DNA of 64,000 nucleotides, taken from NCBI RefSeq assembly GCF_900090285.1, contig NZ_LT607754.1:2170001-2234000 (forward strand). The letters are read 5' to 3'. The translations under genes were made by a program, and so were the position numbers. This DNA comes from Micromonospora inositola (GTDB lineage Bacteria; Actinomycetota; Actinomycetes; Mycobacteriales; Micromonosporaceae). The notes beneath the pieces are model-generated. The model did not search any database. It was not told the origin of the DNA and saw only the letters and a program-made list of their open reading frames with translations. This document shows, one piece after another, positions 33,289 to 44,345 of this stretch; positions within the stretch are counted from its first letter, which is position 1; the number at the start of each line of letters is the position of its first letter.

Positions 33289-34479
33289 TCAGTACGACTT
33301 GTCCTGGCCGAGGACGTGCTGGGCGACGAAGTTCAGGATCATCTCCCGGCTGACCGGGGCGATCCGGCCGGCGCGGACCGCGCCGAGCAGGGTGGCCACC
33401 CCGTACTCGGTGGTCATGCCGGCCCCGCCGAGCGCCTGCACGGCGGTGTCCACGGCGAGCGCGGCGGCCTCCCCGGCCGCGTACTTGGCCATGTTGCCGG
33501 AGATGCCGGCCTCCAGGTCCCGACCGGCGTCGTAGAGGGTGGCCGCCTTGTGGATCATCAGGCGGGCCAGCTCCACCTGCACCGCCGCGTGCGCGAGCGG
33601 GTGCGCCACGCCCTGGTGCGAGCCGATGCTCCGGCCGCCCCAGACCTTGCGGGTGGCGGTGTACTCCGACGCCCGCTCGATGGCGTACCGGCCGGTGCCG
33701 GCGCCCATCGCGGCGACGGTGATCCGCTCCGGGTTGAGCCCGGCGAAGAGGGCCGGCAGCCCGGCGTCGAGGGACTCGCCGACCAGGGCGTCGGCGGGCA
33801 GCCGCACGTCGTCCAGGTAGAGCAGGAACTGGTTCTCCGGCGAGAGGATCTCCATGTCCAGCTTGGAGCGGGTGAGGCCCGGGGCGTCGGTCGGCACGAT
33901 GAACAACGCCGGCTTCAGTTTCTGCGGAGCCGCGTCCGCCGAGCCGGCCTGGCCGTCTCCGACGGCGACCCGCGCGACGACGAGGACATGGCCAGCCTCG
34001 TCGACGCCGGAGATGTAGCACTTACGGCCCGACAGCAGCCAGTCGTCGCCGTCCCGGCGGGCCACCGTGCCGAGCTGGTGGAAGTTCGAGCCGGCCTCCG
34101 GCTCGGTGATCGCGAAGACGATCTTCTGGGAGCCGTCCGCGAGGCCGGGCAGGTGGCGCTTGCGCTGCTCGTCGGTGCCGTGCTTGTTGATCACGGTGGC
34201 GGCGATCGCCGGGGAAACCACCAGCAGCAGCAGCGGGCAGCCGGCCGCGGCCAACTCCTCGCAGACGATGGCCAGCTCGGTGATGCCGCCGCCGCCCCCG
34301 CCGTACTCGGTGGGGATGTTCACGCCGAGGTAGCCGAGCCGGCCGGCCTCGTGCCACAGCTCGGTGGTGTGCTCGCCGGCCTTGGCCTTCTCGACGAAGT
34401 AGCCGTGGCCGTACCTGCGGCCCAGCGCCCGGACGGCGTCGCGGAGCTGGTCCTGCTCGGGGGTGAGGTCGAAGTTCAC
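33289..34479 (-). CDS. acyl-CoA dehydrogenase (FadE12-like)
   Basis: A 396-residue flavoprotein. Its domains are an N-terminal helical region, a beta domain (FAITEPEAGSNFHQLG, CYISGVDEAGHVL) and C-terminal helices (RKVWGGRSIGSHQGVAHPLA, QALGGAGMTTEYGVATLL). It oxidises an acyl-CoA to the 2-enoyl-CoA, passing electrons to ETF. GTG start overlapping the stop of the carboxylase alpha gene (GTGA). As the last gene of the operon, it equals fadE12 in M. tuberculosis order. The C-terminus lacks the usual YEGT-like loop, reading APVSREMI, a trait of this subgroup. Confidence 0.9.
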   Translation of the reverse strand: MNFDLTPEQDQLRDAVRALGRRYGHGYFVEKAKAGEHTTELWHEAGRLGYLGVNIPTEYGGGGGGITELAIVCEELAAAGCPLLLLVVSPAIAATVINKHGTDEQRKRHLPGLADGSQKIVFAITEPEAGSNFHQLGTVARRDGDDWLLSGRKCYISGVDEAGHVLVVARVAVGDGQAGSADAAPQKLKPALFIVPTDAPGLTRSKLDMEILSPENQFLLYLDDVRLPADALVGESLDAGLPALFAGLNPERITVAAMGAGTGRYAIERASEYTATRKVWGGRSIGSHQGVAHPLAHAAVQVELARLMIHKAATLYDAGRDLEAGISGNMAKYAAGEAAALAVDTAVQALGGAGMTTEYGVATLLGAVRAGRIAPVSREMILNFVAQHVLGQDKSY

Positions 34480-36449
34480 TGCGGGGCCTCCTCGGGATTG
34501 ACCACGGCCAGCACGGTGCCCGTGTCGACCTGGCCGCCGGCCGGCACCGGCAGCTCGGCCACCACACCGTCGGTCGGGGCGAGCACGGGGTGTTCGAGCT
34601 TCATCGCTTCCAGGGTCAACAGCAGCTCACCGGCGGTGACCCGCTGGCCGACCTCGACGTGCACCCGGGTCACCGCGCCGGGCAGCGGTGCGACCAGCGA
34701 CCCGGCGGCCAACTCCGCGGTGGGTTGCGGGAAACGCGGCAGCTCGGCCAGGCTCGTCGCCCCCGCCGGGCCGTCCACGAAGACCGTCGACCCCACCCGG
34801 CGTACGCGGAACTTCCAGCGCGACTCCAGCACGGTGAGCACGACCCGGTCGGGGGTGGCCTCGACGAGGCGGGCGGACAGGTCACCGGCCGGGTCCGTCG
34901 ACCACTCGGCCAGGCCGCCGTTCCGGTTCAGCCGGTAGCGGACCTCGACCTCCGTCCCGTCCCCGCAGGCGTAGCGGGCCACCTGCGGGAACGCCGGCAC
35001 GTTGCGCCAGCCCGACGGCAGTCCGGCCAGCACCAGGGCGCTCGCCCGCCGCCCGGCGGCCGACGCCAGTGCGGCGGCGAGCGCCGCGACCGGCAGCAGG
35101 TCGGCCGGCAGCAGCGGGGCGAAGACCTCCGGGTGCCGGTCCAGGAAGCCGGTGTCCACCTCGGCCGCGCCGAACTCCCGGCTGCGCAGCACTCGGACCA
35201 GCAGGTCCCGGTTGGTGGCGACGCCGTGCAGCTCGGCCCGGGCCAGCGCGCCGGCCAAGGCCCGGGCCGCCTCGGTGCGGGTGGGCGCCCAGGCGACCAG
35301 CTTCGCGAGCATCGAGTCGTAGTGCACGCTCACCGTCGAGCCGTCCACCACGCCGGAGTCCAAGCGCAGCCCCTTCGTCGGGGCGAACTCGCCGGCAACG
35401 CCGGGGACGGCGAAGCGGTGCAGGGTGCCGGTGGCGGGGCGGAAACCCTGGGCCGGATCCTCGGCGCAGAGGCGTACCTCGATCGCGTGGCCGTCGGCCG
35501 GCGGGGTCGCCGGCAGCGGCAGCGGCTCGCCCTCGGCGACCAGCAGTTGCAGCCGCACCAGGTCCAGCCCGGTCACCGCCTCGGTGACCGGGTGCTCCAC
35601 CTGGAGGCGGGTGTTCATCTCCAGGAAGAAGAACTCCCCGGTCGGGGCGAGCAGGAACTCGACCGTCCCCGCGCCGACGTAGTCGACCGCCCGGCCAGCG
35701 GCCACCGCCGCCGCGTGCAGCCGCTGGCGCAGCTCCGGGTCGACGACCGCCGGGGCCTCCTCGATGATCTTCTGGTGTCGGCGCTGGATCGAGCAGTCCC
35801 GCTCGCCCAGGGCGAGCACCGTGCCGTGCATGTCGCCGAAGATCTGCACCTCGACGTGCCGGCCGCGCTCGACGTACCGCTCGATGAAGACCGTGCCGTC
35901 GCCGAACGCGGCGGCCGCCTCGCGGCGCGCGGAGGCGACGGCCGCGGCGAGGGCGGCAGCGTCGCGGACGATGCGCATCCCGCGCCCGCCGCCCCCGGCG
36001 GACGCCTTGACCAGCACCGGGAAGTCGGTGATCTCGTTCGCGTCGGTCCAGGTCGGCAGCATCGGCACGCCCGTGTCGGCGAGCAGCGCCTTCGCCGCCA
36101 TCTTGTCGCCCATCGCGGCGATCGCCTTGGCCGACGGCCCGACCCAGGTCAGCCCGGCGTCGGCCACCGCAGTGGCGAACTCGGCGTTCTCGGCGAGGAA
36201 GCCGTAGCCCGGGTGGACGGCGTCCGCGCCGGACCGGCGGGCCGCGCGCAGGATCTGCACGACGTCCAGGTAGGTCTCGGCCGGCGTGTTCCCCGGCAGG
36301 TGGACGGCCAGGTCGGCCTCGGCGACGAACGGCGCGTCGGCGTCCGCGTCGGAGTGCACGGCGATCGTCGTGATCCCGAGCGTGCGGCAGGTGGCGAAGA
36401 CCCGACGGGCGATCTCGCCCCGGTTGGCAACCAGCAGTCTCTGAATCAT
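34476..36449 (-). CDS. acyl-CoA carboxylase alpha subunit (biotin carboxylase + BCCP)
   Basis: A 657-residue subunit. The biotin-carboxylase core has LLVANRGEIARRVF at the start, the ATP-grasp glycine loop KASAGGGGRGMRIV and the EMNTRLQVEHPVTE active-site region. The BT domain (roughly 470-570) and a C-terminal biotinyl domain follow, with the biotin Lys617 in EAMKLEH. It carboxylates biotin using ATP and bicarbonate. ATG with GGCGGAG. Seven bases separate it from the beta subunit gene. AccA2-like by gene order. Confidence 0.93.
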   Translation of the reverse strand: MIQRLLVANRGEIARRVFATCRTLGITTIAVHSDADADAPFVAEADLAVHLPGNTPAETYLDVVQILRAARRSGADAVHPGYGFLAENAEFATAVADAGLTWVGPSAKAIAAMGDKMAAKALLADTGVPMLPTWTDANEITDFPVLVKASAGGGGRGMRIVRDAAALAAAVASARREAAAAFGDGTVFIERYVERGRHVEVQIFGDMHGTVLALGERDCSIQRRHQKIIEEAPAVVDPELRQRLHAAAVAAGRAVDYVGAGTVEFLLAPTGEFFFLEMNTRLQVEHPVTEAVTGLDLVRLQLLVAEGEPLPLPATPPADGHAIEVRLCAEDPAQGFRPATGTLHRFAVPGVAGEFAPTKGLRLDSGVVDGSTVSVHYDSMLAKLVAWAPTRTEAARALAGALARAELHGVATNRDLLVRVLRSREFGAAEVDTGFLDRHPEVFAPLLPADLLPVAALAAALASAAGRRASALVLAGLPSGWRNVPAFPQVARYACGDGTEVEVRYRLNRNGGLAEWSTDPAGDLSARLVEATPDRVVLTVLESRWKFRVRRVGSTVFVDGPAGATSLAELPRFPQPTAELAAGSLVAPLPGAVTRVHVEVGQRVTAGELLLTLEAMKLEHPVLAPTDGVVAELPVPAGGQVDTGTVLAVVNPEEAPQ

Positions 36450-36456
36450 CTCCGCC

Positions 36457-38054
<1,598 letters not shown>

Positions 38055-38058
<4 letters not shown>

Positions 38059-39251
38059 AGCCCCATGCCCTTCGCGATGATCTCGTTCATGATCTCGGTG
38101 GTGCCGCCGCCGATGCCGAGGATCCGGGCGTCCCGGTAGTGCCGTTCCACCTCGGCGTCGCGCAGGTAGCCGAAGCCGCCGTGCAGTTGCAGCGCCGCGT
38201 CGACCACGTGGTCGCAGGCGGCCACCGCGACGTTCTTCGCCATCGCCACCTCGGTCACCACCGGCTCGCCGGCCGCCACCCGGGCGGCCACCTGGTGCAC
38301 GTACGCCCGCGCGGTCTCGGCGCGGGTGTGCATCTCGGCCAGCCGGTGCCGGACGAGCTGCCGGCTGGCCAGCGTCCGGCCGAACGTGGACCGGTCCCGG
38401 CACCAGCGCACAGTCAGCTCCACGCAGCGCTGCGCGGTCGCGTACGCCTGGGTGGCGAGGGAGAGCCGCTCCGCGGCGAAGTGCTGCATGATCGCGAGGA
38501 AGCCGGTGTTCTCCTCGCCGATCCGGTTGGTCACCGGCACCCGGACGTCGACGAAGGAGAGTTCGGCGGTGTCCGAGCAGTGCCAGCCCAGCTTCTCCAG
38601 CCGGCGCCCCACCGTGAAGCCGGGCGTGCCCTTGTCGACCACCAGCAGGGTGAGCTCGCCGCTGCCCGGGAAGTCGGTGCAGACCGCGGTGGTCACGAAG
38701 TCGGCCCGAATCCCGCTGGTGATGTAGGTCTTCGACCCGTTCACCACGTAGTGGTCACCGTCCCGGCGGGCGGCGGTGCGGATCGCGGCGACGTCCGAGC
38801 CGCCGTCCGGCTCGGTGATCGCCAGCGCGCCGATCATCGTCCCGGCCAGGGTGGGGCGGACGTACCGGTCGACCAGGTCGTCGTCGCCCTGGGCCGGGCT
38901 GGCCCCGAGCCGGCCACGGAGCAAGCCGCCGGTCCGGCCGCCAGCCGCGGCCACCATGTGCGGCAGCGCGATGCCGTGCGTGAAGAGCGCTGCGACCAGC
39001 CCGGACGATCCGCCGGAGCGGATGATCTCCTCGGTGACGACGATCGAGTCGAGCAGGTCCCCGCCGCTGCCCCCCACCGACTCGGGAAAGCCGACGCCGA
39101 GCAGACCGATCTTCGCGGCGGTGGCGTGCAGCTCGCGGGGGACCTCGCCGGCCCGCTCCCAGTCGGCCAGGTGCGGCAGCACCTCCCGGGTCACGAAGGC
39201 CCGGGTCAGCTCGCGGAGCTGCCGCCGCTCGGGGCTGTCCACGATGGTCAT
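38055..39251 (-). CDS. acyl-CoA dehydrogenase (FadE13-like)
   Basis: A 398-residue dehydrogenase: LADWERAGEVPRELH, ALAITEPDGGSDVAAI (flavin loop), VVNGSKTYITSG, and the canonical C-terminal LHGGFGYLRDAEVERHYRDA followed by ILGIGGGTTEIMNEI. FAD-binding and the Arg/Tyr-rich dimer contacts look complete. Its place first in the dehydrogenase-carboxylase chain suggests it makes the enoyl-CoA that the carboxylase then uses. It overlaps both neighbouring genes by 4 bases. Confidence 0.92.
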
Positions 39252-40951
39252 GCCGCCGCCGCCTTCCGGGCCGGGCCGGTGGCGAGGTCCGCCGGCAGCT
39301 CGACGACGCGGGAGCGGAGCAGCTCGCCGAGCGCCTTGGCCTGCGGGTCGAAGCGGGTGGAGGCGGCCACCCCGTGCCCGAGCAGCCCCCGGAGTACGAA
39401 GTTGACCGCCCGCAGGTTCGGCAGCTCGTACCGTTCGACGGTCAGCGGGGCGGTCTCCGGCAGCAGCTCGGCCAGCCGGTTGACGGTGAGCCAGCCGCGC
39501 AGCCAGGCCCAGGTCGCGTCGGTGCGCGCCCAGACGCCCAGGTTCGCGTCGCCGCCCTTGTCCCCGGACCGCGCCCCGACCAGCTCGCCGAGCGGGCCCC
39601 GTCGGGTCGGCCCGTCGACGGGCGACGTCCGCACGGGGGCGGCCGGAGGTTCCCCGACGGCTACGGCCGTCCGGATCGGCGGGGCGATCGGCACCCGTTC
39701 GCCGCCGGGCAGCACGGCGACGTGGGCGACCGCGTCCTGCGGCACGAAGTCCGCGGTGAAGACCCCGTAAGGGGTGGCGTCGCCGGGCAGGGTGGTCAGC
39801 GTGCAGCCCGGGTAGGAGGCCAGCGCCAGTTCCACCGCGGCCGCGGAGAAGGCCCGCCCGGCCCGTGCCTTGTCCCCGTCGCGCAGGTGTACGTGCAGCA
39901 GCGCGCTCGCCGCCTCGGTGTCGGTGGCGTCCGGGTGGTCGGTGCGGGCCAGGGTGAACTCCAGCCCATCCTTGCCGACCGCCTCCTCGACCTGCCCCCG
40001 GACCAGCGCCGCCTTGGCCGGGATGTCCAGTCCACAGAGCACGAACGTCATCGAGTTGCGGAAGCCGCCCAGGTTGTTGACGCCAACCTTGAGGGTGTCC
40101 GGCGGCGGGGTGCCCCGGACGCCGGAGACGCGCACCCGGTCGGGCCCGTCGCCGGTCAGGGTGACCGTGTCGAGCCGGGTCACCACGTCCGGCCCCAGGT
40201 ACGCCGGGCCGTCGACCTCGTACAGCAGCTGGGCGGTGACGGTCTCCACGGTGACCGCGCCGCCGGTGCCGGGATGCTTGGTGAGCACCGAGGAGCCGTC
40301 GGGGTGCAGCTCCGCGATCGGGAAGCCGGGCCGGTGCCCGCCGTCGGGAAGCTCGGTGAAGAAGCTGAAGTTGCCGCCGGTGACCTGCGCCCCGCACTCG
40401 ATCAGGTGCCCGGCCACGGTCGCCCCGGCCAGCGCGTCGAGGTCGTCGCGGCCCCAGCCGAAGCGGGCGATCGCCGGCCCGACCGCCAGCGAGGCGTCGG
40501 TGACCCGGCCGGTGACCACCACGTCCGCCCCGGCGTCCAGGCAGGCGGCGATGCCGAACGCACCGAGGTAGGCGTTGGCGGTGAGCGCGTCCGGGCGGTG
40601 CAGGGCGTCGCCCTCGACGTACCCGATCCGCGCGGGGAGGCCGAGCCGGTCGGCGAGCGAGCCGATCGCGGCGGCCAGGCCGACCGGGTTGAGGCCGCCG
40701 GCGTTGGTCACGATCCGTACGCCCCGGTCGAGCGCGGTGCCGAGGCAGCCTTCGAGCTGGCGGAGGAAGGTCCTCGCGTATCCGAGTTCGGGGTCGCGCA
40801 GCCGGTCCCGGCCGAGGATCAGCATGGTCAGCTCGGCCAGGTAGTCCCCGGTCAGCACGTCCAGCTCGCCGCCGTCGAGCATCTCCTGCCAGGCGGCGAA
40901 CCGGTCGCCGTAGAAGCCGGAGGCGTTGCCGATCCGCAGCACGCCGGTCAT
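39248..40951 (-). CDS. AtuA-like acyclic terpene utilisation protein (DUF1446)
   Basis: A 567-residue protein with the DUF1446 core: MTGVLRIGNASGFYGDRFAA start, GVRIVTNAGGLNPVGLA, VVTGRVTDASLAVGPA and GNFSFFTELP. The C-terminal AtuA-associated extension runs from ~430 (GARSGDKGGDANLGVWARTD, then PNLRAVNFVLRGLLG). AtuA is required for growth on citronellol and geraniol in Pseudomonas, but its chemistry is unknown. Fusion of both parts in one chain is common in actinobacteria. ATGA overlaps with both neighbours. Confidence 0.9.
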   Translation of the reverse strand: MTGVLRIGNASGFYGDRFAAWQEMLDGGELDVLTGDYLAELTMLILGRDRLRDPELGYARTFLRQLEGCLGTALDRGVRIVTNAGGLNPVGLAAAIGSLADRLGLPARIGYVEGDALHRPDALTANAYLGAFGIAACLDAGADVVVTGRVTDASLAVGPAIARFGWGRDDLDALAGATVAGHLIECGAQVTGGNFSFFTELPDGGHRPGFPIAELHPDGSSVLTKHPGTGGAVTVETVTAQLLYEVDGPAYLGPDVVTRLDTVTLTGDGPDRVRVSGVRGTPPPDTLKVGVNNLGGFRNSMTFVLCGLDIPAKAALVRGQVEEAVGKDGLEFTLARTDHPDATDTEAASALLHVHLRDGDKARAGRAFSAAAVELALASYPGCTLTTLPGDATPYGVFTADFVPQDAVAHVAVLPGGERVPIAPPIRTAVAVGEPPAAPVRTSPVDGPTRRGPLGELVGARSGDKGGDANLGVWARTDATWAWLRGWLTVNRLAELLPETAPLTVERYELPNLRAVNFVLRGLLGHGVAASTRFDPQAKALGELLRSRVVELPADLATGPARKAAAA

Positions 40952-41811
40952 GCCGTCGCCCCGGCGGTGGTGTCCGGTGCGGTCGCCGGCTCGCGGCCGG
41001 CCCCGGGTGGACCGGCGAACGCCTGGGCGACGTCCAGCCATGCGTCGGCGGTCGGGCCGGTGGCGACCAGGGTCAGGTCGGCGCGGTGCCGCCGCTGGGT
41101 GACCAGCAGGCAGAAGTCGAGCGCCGGACCGGTCACCCGGTCGGCCGCCTCCGCCGGCCCGAAGGCCCAGGTGTCCCCGTCGGAGCCGTCTTCGCTCGCG
41201 ACTGCGGGGCTCGCGAGCTCACTCCTCGCGCTCGCCGGTGCGGTCAGCTCGACCCGCACCGGCGCCGTCGGCACCGGCCGGCCGTGGGCGGCGAAGCCGT
41301 GCCCGAGGGTACGGAAGCCGAGGTGCGCGACGTGCCGCAGCCGGGCGGTGGCCGGGCGGGTGACGCCGAGCGCGTCGGCGACGTCCTCGGCGTGCGCCCA
41401 GGTCTCCATGATCCGGGCGGTGACCATCGAGGCGGGTGACATCCGGGTCCCGTACCAGGGGACCTTCTCGCCGGTCGGGACGGCGGCGAGGGCCGCCGCG
41501 AGCGCGGCCCGGCCGTCCCGCCAGCGGGCCAGCAGCTCGGCCGGCGGGGCGAGGAAGGATTCGGCCCCGTCGTCGACCAGCCGGGCCGGGTCGGGCGCCG
41601 AGAGGACCGAGGCGTAGAAGGCATCGGCGTCGGTGGCGGCGAGCCCGGCCACGTGGTCGGTCCAGGCCAGGTGGGCGATCTGGTGGGCGACCGTCCACCC
41701 GGGGGCGGGTGTCGGCCGGGCCCAGCCCTCCGGTGGCAGCCCGGCGACGAGGGCGTCGAGCTGGTCGGACTCGGCGGCGAGATCCGCGAGCAGTGCGGTC
41801 AGGTCGACCAT
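40948..41811 (-). CDS. TIGR03084-type DinB/MDMPI-fold protein
   Basis: A 287-residue protein. The N-terminal half (LDALVAGLPPEGWARPTPAPG, TVAHQIAHLAWTDH) is the mycothiol maleylpyruvate isomerase/DinB four-helix bundle, with metal-type His residues in HQIAHLAWTDH and ETWAHAEDV. The TIGR03084 branch is associated with acyl-CoA catabolic operons. Residues ~197-217 (SARSELASPAVASEDG) look like the translation of an inserted DNA repeat (see 41190). GGAGGCACC precedes the ATG; ATGA overlap with the AtuA-like gene. Confidence 0.85.
   Translation of the reverse strand: MVDLTALLADLAAESDQLDALVAGLPPEGWARPTPAPGWTVAHQIAHLAWTDHVAGLAATDADAFYASVLSAPDPARLVDDGAESFLAPPAELLARWRDGRAALAAALAAVPTGEKVPWYGTRMSPASMVTARIMETWAHAEDVADALGVTRPATARLRHVAHLGFRTLGHGFAAHGRPVPTAPVRVELTAPASARSELASPAVASEDGSDGDTWAFGPAEAADRVTGPALDFCLLVTQRRHRADLTLVATGPTADAWLDVAQAFAGPPGAGREPATAPDTTAGATA
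41190..41235. repeat. GC-rich repeat insertion within the TIGR03084 gene
   Basis: The stretch contains GCTCGCGACTGCGGGGCTCG then CGAGCTCACTCCTCGCGCTC, made of near-palindromic GCTCGC units. It encodes a low-complexity Ser/Ala stretch in an otherwise ordered protein. From memory, near-identical sequences recur in Micromonospora genomes, inside and between genes. No second copy was seen in this window. Confidence 0.5.
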
Positions 41812-41851
41812 GGTGCCTCCGGGCGGGGATGTGCCGGTCAGGACGTTCGGG

Positions 41852-42517
41852 TCAGGGCCGCTCGCGTCCCGGGCCTCCGGTCGCCGGCGCTTCCGTGCGC
41901 GGCGGGCCGACGTTCGGGGTGAGCAGGGTGGCGAGCTGGCGTTTCCAGGTGTGCAGCAGGGCGGTGCGGCGGGGCGAGTCGTCGCTGAGCAGGTTGGCCA
42001 CGCCGAGCCCGCGGAGCAGGTCGAGGGTGGCCTGCACCGCTTCGCGGACGCCGGGACGGCGCTCGTCCACCCCGAGCAGTTCGACGGTGAGCCGGTGCAT
42101 CTCCCGGCCCAGCCGGGTCTCCAGCGGCACCAGGGCGGCGCGGAGTTCGGCGTCGGTGCGGGCGGCCACCCAGAGTTCGAGGGCGGCGACGAAGAGCGGC
42201 CCGGTGAAGGCCGCGCCGAGCAGGTCGATCACCCGGTCCAGCCGCTGCGGGCCGGCGGGCAGGCCGTCCGCCTCGGTGCGCAGCTCCGCCGCCCGCCGCT
42301 CGGCGAGGTGGGCCACCGCGGCGGTGACCAGGGCGGCCTTCGTGGGGTAGTGGTGCAGCTGGGCGCCGCGGGAGACGCCGGCCCGGGCCGCGACCACGGT
42401 GGTCGTGGTGCCGGACCAGCCGTGCTCGACCAGGCATTCGACGGTCGCCTCCAGCAGCCGGGCCCGGGTGGCGCGGCTGCGCTGCTGTTGAGGGACGCGG
42501 GTCGATGTGGCGGGCAC
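41852..42517 (-). CDS. TetR-family regulator
   Basis: A 221-residue regulator. The N-terminal HTH reads RARLLEATVECLVEHGWSG, TTTVVAARAGVSRGAQLHHY, PTKAALVTAAVAHL, as in classic TetR. The C-terminal domain, rich in Leu/Val, would bind the inducer, most likely an acyl-CoA intermediate of the downstream operon. GTG at 42517 is the start, close to the predicted +1, so probably leaderless. Being the first gene of the operon suggests autoregulation. Confidence 0.9.
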   Translation of the reverse strand: MPATSTRVPQQQRSRATRARLLEATVECLVEHGWSGTTTTVVAARAGVSRGAQLHHYPTKAALVTAAVAHLAERRAAELRTEADGLPAGPQRLDRVIDLLGAAFTGPLFVAALELWVAARTDAELRAALVPLETRLGREMHRLTVELLGVDERRPGVREAVQATLDLLRGLGVANLLSDDSPRRTALLHTWKRQLATLLTPNVGPPRTEAPATGGPGRERP

Positions 42518-42523
42518 GGGGAC

Positions 42524-42557
42524 AGCGTGCCGCCCGCGAAACAAACAGTCAAGACTG
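42524..42557 (-). promoter_or_regulatory. promoter and likely TetR operator of the acyl-CoA operon
   Basis: A -35 TTGACT (42552-42547, minus strand), 17-base spacer and a weak -10 CACGCT (42529-42524). The -35 lies inside the palindrome CAGTC-AA-GACTG (42546-42557), a short but typical TetR half-site pair, in an AT-richer patch. Binding there would block RNA polymerase. Confidence 0.4.
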
Positions 42558-42641
42558 ACTTTTTCAGGGTCGGACCCGGGGCACTGCCGTCGCGGCCGCT
42601 CCGCTCGGGAGGGGGCGACCACCGGGTGGGGTTGAAGGTGA

Positions 42642-42701
42642 CTACGAAGCTGATGGCGTGAATGAATCGCGCCCGATCCACCAACGTCATCAGCTTCGTA
42701 G
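42642..42701. repeat. inverted repeat with 14-bp perfect arms
   Basis: CTACGAAGCTGATG (42642-42655) and its exact complement CATCAGCTTCGTAG (42688-42701) enclose a 32-base loop; a few more pairs continue inward with one mismatch. It lies downstream of the leftward phosphoesterase gene, 86 bp after the TetR promoter. It may be a terminator without T-run or an extra regulator site. No gene is seen in 42623-42815. Confidence 0.6.
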
Positions 42702-42815
42702 CGTCCTGGACAGTGCTCGGCGCCGGCACGACCGGCCCGACCGGTCCGCGCACGGCGGCGCCGGCGCGGCGACGGATGGCGGGCGCGGCGGCCGGCGGGT
42801 GTGACGGCCCAGGGC

Positions 42816-43559
42816 TCAGCGGCCGTCGCGGGGGCCGAAGACGGCGAGGGCGTCGGCGTCGCTGTGTCGGGAGCGGAGATACTCGTCGGCCCACTCGGCG
42901 GCCTCCGGGAAGCTGGACTCCGCCACCACCCGGGCGCAGGCGGCGTCCACGTCGTACCCGGTCCGGCGGAGCTGCACCCCGGGGCCGAGCAGCGCCCACC
43001 AGGCGCCCGCCCCGCCGTACGGCATGCCGACGCTGCCCGGGTTGACCACCAGGCGGCGGTCGACGAGCCGGGTGAACGGCATGTGGGTGTGCCCGCAGAC
43101 CACCGTGCCGACCTCGGCGGGCAGCCCGGCGAAGACCTCGGTCCAGCGTTCCATCCGGGAGTCGACCAGCACCACTTCCTCGTCGTCCCGGGGCGTCGCG
43201 TGGCAGAAGAGCACCTCGCCCAGGCCGGCGACCGGCAGGGTGACGGTCAGCGGCAGCGCGGCCAGCCGGGCGACCTGGTCGTCGCGGAGCTGCGCCGCCG
43301 CCCAGTTCGAGACGTCGTGCGGGGAGGGTCGGCCGGACCGCGCCTCGACCAGCTCCCGTTCGGCGTTGCCACCCACCCAGCAGGCGCGCTCGCCCAGCGC
43401 GGCGAGCAGGTCCAGCACCTCGACGGGCTGCGGGCCGGCGGCGATGTCACCGGTGAGCACGATCAGGTCGGCGGCGGCGACGTCCGGCTCGGCCAGTACG
43501 GCCTCCAGCGCCGGCAGCGCGCCGTGGACGTCGGAGAGGACGGCGACACGTTCGAGCAT
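42816..43559 (-). CDS. YfcE/MJ0936-type metallophosphoesterase
   Basis: A 247-residue phosphoesterase. Motifs: AVLSDVHGALPAL, VLTGDIAAG, VGGNAERE (GNxE form), FCHATPRDDEE, CGHTHMPF, VNPGSVGMPYGG. The GNAE and NPGSVG signatures place it in the small YfcE/MJ0936 or protein-phosphatase-like group, cytosolic. It sits alone between the TetR operon and crp, on the same strand as crp, separated from it by a strong hairpin. Confidence 0.88.
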   Translation of the reverse strand: MLERVAVLSDVHGALPALEAVLAEPDVAAADLIVLTGDIAAGPQPVEVLDLLAALGERACWVGGNAERELVEARSGRPSPHDVSNWAAAQLRDDQVARLAALPLTVTLPVAGLGEVLFCHATPRDDEEVVLVDSRMERWTEVFAGLPAEVGTVVCGHTHMPFTRLVDRRLVVNPGSVGMPYGGAGAWWALLGPGVQLRRTGYDVDAACARVVAESSFPEAAEWADEYLRSRHSDADALAVFGPRDGR

Positions 43560-43620
43560 CAGCCCACCCTGCCCGTCCGGCCGCCGGCCGTCGAGGGATT
43601 CTGCGCCGGGCAGAACGACG

Positions 43621-43650
43621 ACGGGGACCGCCCCGGAAGGCGGTCCCCGT
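43621..43650. terminator. crp terminator hairpin
   Basis: Perfect 12-bp stem ACGGGGACCGCC / GGCGGTCCCCGT, loop CCGGAA, 18 bases past the crp stop. Confidence 0.88.
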
Positions 43651-43667
43651 CGATGTCCGGTGTGGGG

Positions 43668-44345
43668 TCAGACCCGCGCGCGGCGGGCCAGGCGCTCCGG
43701 GTCGAGGATGATGATGCTCTTGCCGTCCAGGCGCAGCCAGCCGCGCGAGGCGAAGTCGGCGAGCGCCTTGTTGACGGTCTCCCGGGAGGCGCCGACGAGC
43801 TGGGCGATCTCCTCCTGGGTCAGGTCGTGGGTCACCCGCAGCACGCCGCCGTCCCGGGTGCCGAACCGGCCGGCCATCTGGAGCAGGTTCTTGGCGACCC
43901 GACCCGGCACGTCCGTGAAGATCAGGTCGGCCAGCGAGTCGTTCGTCCGGCGCAGCCGGCGGGCCAGCACCCGCAGCAGTTGCTCGGCGATCTCCGGCCG
44001 GTTGTTCAGCCACGGCCGCAGCGCCTGCTTGCGCAGCCGCACCAGCCGGGTGTCGGTCACCGCGGTGGCCGTCGCCGTACGCGGGCCCGGGTCGAAGAGC
44101 GACAGCTCGCCGACCATGTCCGACGGGCCCATCACCGCGATCAGGTTCTGCCGGCCGTCCGCCGCGCGGCGGCCAACCTTGATCTTGCCGGACAGCAGGA
44201 TGTAGAGACTGTCGCCGGGCTCGCCCTCGTTGAAGACGATCTCGCCCTTACGGACCTCGATCGTCTCCATCTCCTTGGCGAGCGCCTCGGCAGCCTCCGG
44301 GTCGACACCCTGGAAGATGCCGCTGCGGGCCAGTACCTCGTCCAT
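43668..44345 (-). CDS. crp: Crp/Fnr-family cAMP-responsive regulator
   Basis: A 225-residue regulator. The cyclic-nucleotide domain (1-120) has [13 protein letters not shown] and the phosphate-binding cassette [18 protein letters not shown], with the Arg and Thr contacting cAMP. A long dimer helix leads to the winged helix with [21 protein letters not shown] (172-192). It is the GlxR/Rv3676-type global regulator, with an expected TGTGA-N6-TCACA site. Next to nth on the other side, it keeps the actinobacterial gene order. The start is ATG with GGAGGTGACC before it. Confidence 0.95.
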   Translation of the reverse strand: MDEVLARSGIFQGVDPEAAEALAKEMETIEVRKGEIVFNEGEPGDSLYILLSGKIKVGRRAADGRQNLIAVMGPSDMVGELSLFDPGPRTATATAVTDTRLVRLRKQALRPWLNNRPEIAEQLLRVLARRLRRTNDSLADLIFTDVPGRVAKNLLQMAGRFGTRDGGVLRVTHDLTQEEIAQLVGASRETVNKALADFASRGWLRLDGKSIIILDPERLARRARV

